Below are positions 44,517-51,697 of a stretch of DNA of 64,000 nt, one piece after another. The stretch covers positions 28,817-92,816 of the forward strand of contig CAZPHH010000005.1 in assembly GCA_964586145.1 (NCBI GenBank). Reading direction: 5' to 3'. This DNA is from JAFGJQ01 sp964586145. Lineage in GTDB: Bacteria > Planctomycetota > Phycisphaerae > UBA1845. Each line of letters begins with the position of its first letter. The stretch's first letter is position 1. Below the pieces are notes generated by a model. That model was not told where the DNA came from. It did not search any database and worked only from the letters and a program-made list of their open reading frames with translations. A program made the position numbers and the translations under genes.

Positions 44517-46841
44517 CTACGGCTCCACCGGCCGGGACGTCGGTGACACGGCATGGTACAGCCGGCACAACTGGCGGACCAGCGGATCGGCGTCGTCTCG
44601 GGCCAGGCGATCCAGCACGGGCGCGAAAACGGGGCCCTGTGCGTTGGCCAGCAGGTCCACCGCCATCATTCGCACCAGAAAGTTCCCGTCCGACAGTCGC
44701 GGCGCGACGGCCCCGATGACCGTGTCGTCCAGCGGCACCAGGACCAGGGCATCCGTCGCGGCGGCGCGCACCAGCGGGCTTGCATCGTCCAGCGCGCGGA
44801 ACAGGGCCTCACGAACCGCGGCCACGTCGATGAGGCGGGCCGTGTAGCCGATACCGCCGGCGTCCGCCCGGTGCCGTTCACCCAGCAACGCCGCCAGCGC
44901 GTGGGCCGCCCGGCATCGCCGGGCTTCGGTGCCGGACTGCAGTTCCGCAAACCAGTTCTTCAGACCCGGCGGCGTGGCGTCCACCGGCCTGCGCGTGATC
45001 CGCACCGGCTCGGCCTGGACCCCCGGCAGGCGTGACGTCCAGACACTCCGGGCGTCCAGGACCGGGTCAAACACAAACGAAAACTCCAGCGTGATCTCCC
45101 GTTGCGGCTCGGACTCCAGGAACGCATCCAGCGCGCCCAGCGCGAGCGGCTCTCGAACGGATATCGCCTCGCCCGGCAGGAGCAGGCTTTGCCGCATCAA
45201 AGACACGGTGAGGTAGGCGTCCGCCACCGGCGCCCCCGGCCAGGTGCCTTTCACCGAGACCAGCACCTGCGGCCCGTCCACCATGCCGTCCGCCCCCAGC
45301 GTCACGGGATACGGGCCGATGTTCGTCAGGGTGAACGTGCAGCGCATCGAGTCGCCGAATGACACCACGCCGGCCCCGGGAGTGATCTCCAGCGTCAGGG
45401 CCTTGCCCGGCTCGTCATAGAAGCGCAGCACGGCCCGGTCAAACGCGTCGAGCTCCCCACGCACCGCCGACCGGTCCGGCCGACTCGCCGGCGATTCACC
45501 CAGCTCCCGCAACAACTCGACGGCCTGATCGTACGCCGGCCCGGAGTACCGTACGGACTCCGCCTGACGCAGGACCTGCACCGCCTCCGCCTTCTTCTCC
45601 TGGGCAAGGCGTGCCCGGGCCAGGCCGATCGCCGCGTGCGGGTCGTCCTCGGCCAGCGGCGCCAGCACGGCTTCGGCGGCCGGCGCGTCACCGTTGTTCA
45701 GCTTCGCCCAGCCCAGAACGCGCTGCACGGCCGGGTCGTCCGGCAGCCGCTCCGCGGCAAACGCGGCCAGGCGCAGCGCGCGGGCCGCGTCGGACGTGTG
45801 CTCGATGTGAAACCAGGCGGACCGGGCGGCGGCGACGGCGTCCTCCCGCTGCAGAACGTCCGGCTCGCTCTGGAGCAGTTGCGATGTCACCATGTCCCGC
45901 TGCTTCTCGGCCACTTCCCTGAGACCGCGCAGCCGCGCGATGCGAATCATCAGCACCTGGGCCTCCAGCAGCCCTCGATCGGCGGCCATCACCTCGTTGC
46001 AGACCTGGAAGGCCTCGTCGTGCTGTCCGCCGTCGCACAGGCTGGACGCCAGGTCGAGCAGCACTTCCAGCGGAGGTTTCGTCTCCGGATGCCGACGCCG
46101 GAAGTGGTCCAGCGCCCAGCGATACCACGCCACCGCCTCCGTGTGCATGGAGAGATCGTCCAGATACCGGGCCAGCTCCCACACCGGCAATCCGCGGGCC
46201 GGGTTTGCGGCAATGGTGTTCAGCAGCAGTCGGACCCGCGCCGCCGGATCCTCCGTCCGCCCTTCCAGGCTCAGCAGCAGGGCTTGCGCGTTCAGGTTCT
46301 GCGGAAGCGCGTCCACGGCCCGTCGTGCGTGGACCCGAGCCAGTTCGTTGTCGCCCGAGCGGTGCGCCAGCTCGGCCAGGCGCCGGTGCAGGTCGCTCAC
46401 GACGGCCGGCGCGTTGTCGGAACGCTCCAGGACCGTCCGGCAGAACTCCTGCCGTGATTCCAGGGTCTGGCGCGCGTTGAACTCCAGGTCGACGGCATCC
46501 AGCCGGGCGGCCACGTTGGCGGGTTCGAGTCGGCAATACGTCGTCAGAGCCGATCGGGCGTCGTCGATCCGGCCCAGGCGGTGCAGGAGGTCAAACTGCC
46601 ACAGGTAAGCGTCCGCCAGGTCCGGCGAGACCCGTGCGGCCGCCTGGAGCCAGCAGAGCACATACTCCGCCTCGGCCCGCGTCGGATCGGACGAGCCGCT
46701 GAGGGCGAAACTGCGGGCGCGGTCCACAAGCCGCTGGCCGGGCGGCGGATCGGCTGCCCCGGCTTTCTCCACCACCCCCCCCACCGCGGTCAAAACGCAG
46801 AGACACAGACACCATGCGGCAGTGAACCCGGACCTGTTCAT
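44517..46841 (-). CDS. Exported TPR/HEAT-repeat protein
   Basis: Protein of 774 residues with a signal peptide ending VVEKAGA. Residues about 30-470 are TPR-like helical pairs (for example LARYLDDLSMHTEAVAWYRWALDHF). Residues about 480-640 form a beta-rich segment (EITPGAGVVSFGDSMRCTFTLTNIGPYPVTL) like an Ig or CARDB domain. Residues about 645-774 are HEAT-like (CRAAHALAALLGE, VRAAATDALVLVPL). It is probably a periplasmic scaffold. It is followed by the GEDN-repeat lipoprotein. The exact function cannot be inferred. Confidence 0.7.
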   Translation of the reverse strand: MNRSGFTAAWCLCLCVLTAVGGVVEKAGAADPPPGQRLVDRARSFALSGSSDPTRAEAEYVLCWLQAAARVSPDLADAYLWQFDLLHRLGRIDDARSALTTYCRLEPANVAARLDAVDLEFNARQTLESRQEFCRTVLERSDNAPAVVSDLHRRLAELAHRSGDNELARVHARRAVDALPQNLNAQALLLSLEGRTEDPAARVRLLLNTIAANPARGLPVWELARYLDDLSMHTEAVAWYRWALDHFRRRHPETKPPLEVLLDLASSLCDGGQHDEAFQVCNEVMAADRGLLEAQVLMIRIARLRGLREVAEKQRDMVTSQLLQSEPDVLQREDAVAAARSAWFHIEHTSDAARALRLAAFAAERLPDDPAVQRVLGWAKLNNGDAPAAEAVLAPLAEDDPHAAIGLARARLAQEKKAEAVQVLRQAESVRYSGPAYDQAVELLRELGESPASRPDRSAVRGELDAFDRAVLRFYDEPGKALTLEITPGAGVVSFGDSMRCTFTLTNIGPYPVTLGADGMVDGPQVLVSVKGTWPGAPVADAYLTVSLMRQSLLLPGEAISVREPLALGALDAFLESEPQREITLEFSFVFDPVLDARSVWTSRLPGVQAEPVRITRRPVDATPPGLKNWFAELQSGTEARRCRAAHALAALLGERHRADAGGIGYTARLIDVAAVREALFRALDDASPLVRAAATDALVLVPLDDTVIGAVAPRLSDGNFLVRMMAVDLLANAQGPVFAPVLDRLARDDADPLVRQLCRLYHAVSPTSRPVEP

Positions 46842-46909
46842 GCCGGGATTTCTACCGGCTGATCCCGGGGGGAGCAAGGCACGTCCGTCCCGACCCCCCG
46901 GCGGCCGAC

Positions 46910-46938
46910 TTGTGACCCGACGCGGTCGTCCCTATACT
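46910..46938 (+). promoter_or_regulatory. Predicted sigma70-type promoter of cysC
   Basis: TTGTGA, a 17-bp spacer and TATACT lie about 50 bp before the cysC start, between the divergent TPR/HEAT gene and cysC. This is one of the best sigma70 matches in the window. Confidence 0.6.
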
Positions 46939-46986
46939 CCCCGCTCCGCGCAAACCGACCCGCGGAACGATAGGGAGCTACTGGCC

Positions 46987-47607
46987 GTGACAAAGATCAA
47001 AGCGACGAACATCACCTGGCACGAAGGACACGTCAGCCGGCAGGAGCGGGAGACGCTGCTGAACCAGAAAGGCACCCTGGTCTGGCTGACCGGGCTGAGT
47101 GCCTCCGGCAAAAGCACGATCGCCTTCACCGTGGAACACGCCCTGGTCCAGCGCGGCCACCTGGCCTTCGTGCTGGACGGAGACAACGTGCGCCACGGGC
47201 TCAACAAGAACCTCGGCTTCAGCGAAGAGGACCGGATGGAGAACATTCGCCGGATCGGCGAGGTGGGCAAGCTCTACGTGGACACGGGCATCATCACGCT
47301 CACGTCGTTCATCAGCCCGTATCGCCGCGACCGCGACGCCAACCGGGCCCTGCTCCAGCCGGACGAGTTCATCGAGGTTTTTGTGACCGCTCCCATCGAC
47401 GTCTGCGAAGAGCGCGACCCCAAGGGCCTGTACAAGAAGGCGCGGGCGGGCGAGATCAAGGGCTTCACCGGCATCGACGACCCCTACGAAGAGCCGCTGA
47501 ACCCGGAGCTGGTCATTCACACGGATAAGGTCTCCCCCCAGGAGGCCTCGGTCCAGATCATCAGCCTGCTGGAGAAGAACGGACGCATCCCCGCCCTGGA
47601 TGCCTGA
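46987..47607 (+). CDS. cysC: Adenylyl-sulfate (APS) kinase
   Basis: APS kinase phosphorylates adenylyl-sulfate to PAPS, the sulfate donor. The protein has 206 residues with Walker A GLSASGKST, DGDNVRHGLNKNLGF (APS site), FISPYRRDRD, and the lid region KARAGEIKGFTGIDDPYE. The start is a GTG at 46987 with GGGAG upstream; the open frame extends further 5' but that part lies in the promoter region. No ATP sulfurylase (cysD/N or sat) is next to it, which suggests a role in PAPS supply for sulfotransferases. Confidence 0.92.
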   Translation: MTKIKATNITWHEGHVSRQERETLLNQKGTLVWLTGLSASGKSTIAFTVEHALVQRGHLAFVLDGDNVRHGLNKNLGFSEEDRMENIRRIGEVGKLYVDTGIITLTSFISPYRRDRDANRALLQPDEFIEVFVTAPIDVCEERDPKGLYKKARAGEIKGFTGIDDPYEEPLNPELVIHTDKVSPQEASVQIISLLEKNGRIPALDA

Positions 47608-47660
47608 CGCCGGTTCGGCTCGGAGGGTCGCCGGAGCCGTCGGCCATTTCCAGTCGGCTC

Positions 47661-47676
47661 TGGCATTGTTCTTGCA
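47661..47676 (+). promoter_or_regulatory. Predicted sigma54 (-24/-12) promoter
   Basis: TGGCATTGTTCTTGCA fits the sigma54 consensus TGGCAC-N5-TTGCA, with the invariant GG and GC exactly 10 bases apart. It stands 110 bp before the 148-residue membrane protein. No enhancer-binding activator gene is in the window. Confidence 0.55.
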
Positions 47677-47785
47677 ATCATTCTCCCGACCGGGTCCGGA
47701 CCCCCCGGGCCGGGCCGTTCGTGCGCAGGTTTCCGCCCGTCGGGTGGAGCGGACCGTCGGCCCCCGGTTTCGTTGGAGCGTGCCG

Positions 47786-48232
47786 ATGCCGGGCTGGATT
47801 CACACGCTGAAGCCGGCGGCGTCGCGACGGACGCATCTGCTGGCGGCCGCCGCCCTCTGGACCACGGTGGGCGCAGGGCTGCTGTTCTTCGGCATTCGCT
47901 GGATTCTGACCGCTCCCGGCTGGCTGCCCGCGCTGTTGACGGTGTCGGCGATCGGGCTGGGTTGCCTGAAATTCCGCTTCGTGCTGCGCAAGTCTGCGGC
48001 CCGGATTGTGAATCGCATCCGGGCGCGCGGGGAGGATCGCTGCCTCGGCGGGTTCCTCTCGCCGGCCACGTGGCTGCTCGTGCTCGCCATGATCGCCGCG
48101 GGGCGGCTGATCCAGGCCCACTCCATTCCGCTGATCGCAGTGGGGTTCCTGTATGCCGGCGTGGGAACGGCGCTTTTGCTGGCCTCGCTGTCCCTGTGGC
48201 GTGCGTACCGGTCGGCACGCACCGATCGCTGA
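47786..48232 (+). CDS. Small membrane protein of unknown function
   Basis: Protein of 148 residues with about four hydrophobic segments (LLAAAALWTTVGAGLLFFGI, LPALLTVSAIGLGCL, WLLVLAMIAAGRLI, GFLYAGVGTALLLASLSLW) and basic loops. No family is recognised. GGAG lies nine bases before the ATG. It sits behind the sigma54-type promoter; whether cysC transcription reads into it is unclear. Confidence 0.6.
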   Translation: MPGWIHTLKPAASRRTHLLAAAALWTTVGAGLLFFGIRWILTAPGWLPALLTVSAIGLGCLKFRFVLRKSAARIVNRIRARGEDRCLGGFLSPATWLLVLAMIAAGRLIQAHSIPLIAVGFLYAGVGTALLLASLSLWRAYRSARTDR

Positions 48233-48259
48233 TGTCGGACACGACGGCCTGCGGAGGGG

Positions 48260-48661
48260 TCAGCCCGGGCTGACCGAAACATGCATCTGCCGCGTGCGGG
48301 GGCCGTCGAACTCGGCGAAGTAGATGCCCTGCCACGTGCCCAGCAGCAGCCGTCCCTCCCGCACCAGGATGGTTTCGGACGCCCCCAGCAGCGACGCCTT
48401 CACGTGCGCGTCGCTGTTGCCCTCCCCGTGCCGATAGCCGCGGCGGCCTTCCGGGATCAGCTCCGCCAGGGTCAGCAGCACGTCGTGCTGCACGTCCGGA
48501 TCGGCGTTTTCGTTGATGGTGACGGCGGCCGTCGTGTGCGGAACGAACACAATGACGCGTCCCTCGTCTACGCCGGACGATCGCACCACATCCGCGACCT
48601 CCCGCGTCACGTCGACCATCTCGCACCGCTGCCGCGTGCAAACCGTACAGACCTCGATCAT
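48260..48661 (-). CDS. YjbQ family protein (UPF0047)
   Basis: Compact protein of 133 residues. FVPHTTAAVTINENADPDVQ and YRHGEGNSDAHVKASLLG are the conserved segments of the YjbQ family, with the His/Asp/Glu residues that bind a metal, and GTWQGIYFAEFDGPR is the C-terminal signature. YjbQ has weak thiamine-phosphate synthase activity in E. coli, and the physiological role is unsettled. The start at 48661 begins the first strand; the 36 in-frame codons upstream are not family-like. The methyltransferase gene lies just upstream on the same strand. Confidence 0.85.
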   Translation of the reverse strand: MIEVCTVCTRQRCEMVDVTREVADVVRSSGVDEGRVIVFVPHTTAAVTINENADPDVQHDVLLTLAELIPEGRRGYRHGEGNSDAHVKASLLGASETILVREGRLLLGTWQGIYFAEFDGPRTRQMHVSVSPG

Positions 48662-48704
48662 CGTTCGCCGTCCGTTTCGCGGAAAGGGGTGCCGGCGGGA
48701 TCGG

Positions 48705-49592
48705 TCAGATGGGAGCGGGGCCGGTCCGCACCGCCTGGAACATGCCGACCGCATCCCACTCGATCGCAAATCCTGCCCGGCGCAGGTGTCTTCGCATCCA
48801 CGCCTGCGTCGGATACGTCGGCGAGTGGGACCGGTGCATCCGGCCTCGCGCAGACAATCGCACCTGCCGGCCGGTCGTCTGGAGGCACAGCGTGTTGGCG
48901 ATCGCGAACAGCCGCCACACCACCGCCTTGCGGTTCGACCACCACGACAACTGGAACAGCTCTCGCAGAAAAGGGCCCAGGGTGATCATCATCAGAAACA
49001 GCCGGCCGCCCGGAACCAGCACCCGCCGCATCTCACCGATCGCCGTCGACACGTCCGTGTAGTTCAGCACAAGCCGGCAATGCACCACGTCAAACGCACC
49101 ATCGGGAAACGGAAGCGCCTCCGCCCGGGCCAGCGCCACCAACGGCGGGCGAACCTCCTCCCGCCGGGCCAGCACACGCGACAGGGTCAGGTAATGCGGC
49201 TGCAAATCCACGCCGCACACGTCCGCGCCGTGCCGGGCAAAGGTGATGGGAAACCGCCCGAACCCGCAGCCGACGTCGAGCACCCGCCGGCCGGCCACGT
49301 GCTCCGGCTGCACCGGCTTGGGCAGGCTGCGGCCGGTGTCGAGCCAGTTGCAGTACTCCTTGGCCACGTTCCCCAGTTCGTATCCGAGCGCGGTCAGCCG
49401 CGCCGCGCCCGCCGCCCGCGGCTCCAGAAGCCCCAGATCAGTCGCCAGCGCGGCCGCACGGCGAAGATCGTCCGATCCGTCAATGCGGAAGACCCCTTGC
49501 CGGGTCTCCGTGTAAAAGGCGTCGCGAAGGAAGTACAGGAGCCGATCCCCGTCCGGCGAAAGAAGCGTTTCAGTCAGACTCGGATTCAGCAT
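48705..49592 (-). CDS. Class I SAM-dependent methyltransferase
   Basis: Protein of 295 residues. VLDVGCGFGRF near residue 105 is SAM motif I, DVVHCRLVLNYTD is motif IV-like, and RRVLVPGGRLFLMM is the next strand. The N-terminal 90 residues form a helical domain that may recognise the substrate, and the C-terminal part is basic (RRHLRRAGF). It could act on a small molecule, quinone or lipid; the substrate is not evident. The start is the ATG at 49592; the ribosome binding site is weak. Confidence 0.8.
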   Translation of the reverse strand: MLNPSLTETLLSPDGDRLLYFLRDAFYTETRQGVFRIDGSDDLRRAAALATDLGLLEPRAAGAARLTALGYELGNVAKEYCNWLDTGRSLPKPVQPEHVAGRRVLDVGCGFGRFPITFARHGADVCGVDLQPHYLTLSRVLARREEVRPPLVALARAEALPFPDGAFDVVHCRLVLNYTDVSTAIGEMRRVLVPGGRLFLMMITLGPFLRELFQLSWWSNRKAVVWRLFAIANTLCLQTTGRQVRLSARGRMHRSHSPTYPTQAWMRRHLRRAGFAIEWDAVGMFQAVRTGPAPI

Positions 49593-49984
49593 CGGCGACG
49601 ATGGACCTGTCTCAGGAGCCGCGCACTACATCTCACTCGAAAAACGGCGCCGGCCGACGCGCCCCCGCGCCAGGCCGATCGAACAGAGTATAGCCACATC
49701 TCCGGTTTCGGATACTCCGGCGAAACGGCCGGGGCAGGCCTTGTGCTTGCGGCCCTCCGGGCCGACCGGTCGGGGGCGTTGCGTCTGGCCCACGGCCAGT
49801 CGCGAGCCGGACGCACGCTTGCGTTGTCGGCGCGGGAAACAATGCCGGTCCCACGGCCGGACGCGGGCCAGACTGTGGGGAGAGGCGTCGTCGTCTGCAT
49901 CTAACTTGTTGTCGGACCGCGGGGTAGGCGCAGAGTTGACACCAGCCGCCGCCGGGCTACAGTACTGTTCCTGAAACAGACGCA
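49593..49984. other. Intergenic stretch with the tRNA promoter only
   Basis: This 392-bp stretch lies between the methyltransferase start and tRNA-Ile. An AGTATA at 49687-49692 could be the -10 box (TATACT) of the minus-strand methyltransferase, without a good -35. Apart from that and the tRNA promoter I see no gene or RNA. Confidence 0.4.
49936..49963 (+). promoter_or_regulatory. Predicted sigma70-type promoter of tRNA-Ile
   Basis: A consensus TTGACA, a 16-bp spacer and TACAGT end 21 bp before the mature tRNA, the normal distance for a tRNA promoter. Confidence 0.6.
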
Positions 49985-50057
49985 GGGCTCATAGCTCAGT
50001 TGGCAGAGCGCATCGCTGATAACGATGAGGTCCGAGGTTCAAATCCTCGTGGGCCCA
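49985..50057 (+). tRNA. tRNA-Ile (anticodon GAT)
   Basis: The full cloverleaf reads clearly over 73 nt: acceptor GGGCTCA pairs with TGGGCCC and a discriminator A follows; the D-arm has AGCTCAGTTGGCAGAGC; the anticodon arm is CATCG-CTGATAA-CGATG with anticodon GAT; the T-arm contains GGTTCAAATCC. The 3' CCA is not encoded. It carries its own promoter and is the likely integration target of the decayed element downstream. Confidence 0.95.
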
Positions 50058-50075
50058 GTCGCGCAAGACTTTGGA

Positions 50076-50104
50076 ACGTCGGCAGTTGCGAACGCAGCCG
50101 ACGT
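50076..50104 (+). repeat. Hairpin after the tRNA
   Basis: ACGTCGGC and GCCGACGT form an 8-bp stem; inside it TGCG and CGCA pair around an AA loop. It lies 19 bp after the tRNA. It could end tRNA transcription or belong to an attachment site; no T-tract follows. Confidence 0.55.
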
Positions 50105-50132
50105 AAGGCCCTGAGACAGCGAACGGCAGAAA

Positions 50133-50152
50133 GCGCGGAGCGCGCTCCGCGC
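50133..50152. repeat. Perfect 20-bp palindrome
   Basis: GCGCGGAGCGCGCTCCGCGC reads the same on both strands. It lies between tRNA-Ile and the integrase remnant, where a recombinase or regulator binding site would be expected; function is unproven. Confidence 0.6.
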
Positions 50153-50184
50153 AACGTCCGATGCCAAGGCCATAAACCCCACCT

Positions 50185-51384
50185 TTGTACCGTCGTCGCG
50201 TAATCCGCGGCCAGGCGGGTGCCTATCCCACACTTCGAGACCGATTCACTCATCGGACGAAGGACTTCTGGCTCGGATCGTATGGGTCTCCGGAAAGCCA
50301 TCAAGCGTACGCCCGACTCGTCGCCCAGTGGACGATCCGAGAAGGCCGGATTCCGGACGCCGTAATCGATACGCCCAAGGATGTTCTCACGATTGACGGG
50401 CTTGTGGACGCGTGGTGGAACGCCGAGGGTGTCCACTTTGGATTCAGCCATCAGCACATGGTGCGATCCAGCCTCGACATTCTCTGCAGCTTGTTCGGCT
50501 CCACCGCCGCCGTCGATTTCGGGCCGTTGGCCCTGCGGGCTGTTCGCGACCGAATGCTCGCAGGCGATCCCGAGCAGAAGCCGCCTCGGAAGCCGTGGTC
50601 ACGAAAGACCGTAAACCTTCAGGTGAACCGACTCCGACAGATGTTTCGCTGGGCTGCCGGCCAGCAGCTGTTGCCCATCTTCGTCTACGATACGCTCCGA
50701 GCGGTCGAGAACCTTAAGGCTGGCCGCAGCACTGTCCCAGAGCCGAAAGCCATCGGCCCGGTGCAAACCACCCACGTCGATGCGATCGAAGATCACGTCT
50801 CGGCTCAAATGTGGGGGATGATCTGTCTACAGCTGCACACGGGAATGCGACCGGGTGAAGTGTGCAGACTCCGCCCCGCTGACCTGGACATGAACGACAA
50901 CGCGATGCGGGTGTACAGGCCTGCGCATCACAAGACCGCACATCGCGGCCGAACGCGGATCGTGTCTCTCGGCCCGAGGGCCATCGAGGTCATTCGGCCG
51001 TACGTCACAGGACGGCGAATCGATGCTGCCCTCTTCTCTCCCACCGAAGCCGAAACGGCTCGGCGCGAGGACAAGCACCAGGCCCGGGTTACGCCGCTCC
51101 AGTACGGCAACCGGCCGGGTACCAATCGGCGGATCGACCCCAAGAAGAAACCCGGTGAACGGTACGTGGTGGAACAGGCCTACACAAGTCTGGACGACGC
51201 CCTGCGCGATTCATTTGACGTCGCCCTGGTGGCCACCCCGTCTCATCTGCGTGTTCCCATGGCCACTGCCCTGGCGGATCGCTCACCCCGCCACGCCTGG
51301 CATCGGCCCTTCTGGACACGAGAGGGTGCGTGCAATCCGTCTCGCTCGCCGGCAGAAGCACTTCGGCGCAAACAATTTCCTTGA
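50185..51384 (+). pseudogene. Decayed tyrosine recombinase, 3' part replaced by an oxidoreductase fragment
   Basis: The frame starts at a poor TTG (50185) and reads a planctomycete-type integrase for about 330 residues: DFWLGSYGSPESHQAYARLV at the start, the core-binding domain, the first catalytic Arg in HTGMRPGEVCRLRPADLD, and the Lys region HHKTAHRGRTRIVSLG, then NRRIDPKKKPGERYVVEQA, which is normally followed by the H-x-x-R and Tyr segments. From codon 333 (51181) the sequence instead reads YTSLDDALRD and DVALVATPSHLRVPMATAL, typical of a Gfo/Idh/MocA dehydrogenase, and soon loses sense. The catalytic His, second Arg and Tyr are missing, so it cannot recombine. It sits beside tRNA-Ile, a usual integration target. 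Confidence 0.65.
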
Positions 51385-51697
51385 AAGGGCCGTTGCGGGT
51401 TGAGTTGGGCGAGCACGTCTTCGGCAGTGGCAATTCCGCAGCGCCGGTGGATGCCCGCCTCCCCAATTCCTCACCGAATCGTCGTGCAGAGCGGGAGCCC
51501 CCTCGATATCGGCTCGTAGACGATTGCCAACGATCCCCCGACCGTGTATGCTCCGCGCACTTATCCATGCGCCCTCGGCGTGCCAGTTCAGGTGACCACC
51601 GTTCGCCTGGGCGGAATTCTGGTTCGATCGGGATACGCTTCGGCGAAGCCGGGGACGCCCCTTGCGAGTGCTGCCAATTCCAGGGGAGGAGCGAACC
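51385..51697. other. Intergenic stretch after the integrase remnant
   Basis: This 313-bp stretch may hold further decayed coding DNA from the integrated element, but I cannot assign any protein. Its only clear element is the promoter at 51524-51552. Confidence 0.4.
51524..51552 (+). promoter_or_regulatory. Predicted sigma70-type promoter of the zinc-ribbon/CPBP/HEAT gene
   Basis: TTGCCA, a 17-bp spacer and TATGCT lie about 145 bp before the start codon. Confidence 0.5.

Noticed and set aside
50185..51384. An active integrase marking a complete genomic island
   Set aside because: The catalytic C-terminus is missing and no second tRNA-end repeat or cargo genes are visible downstream.
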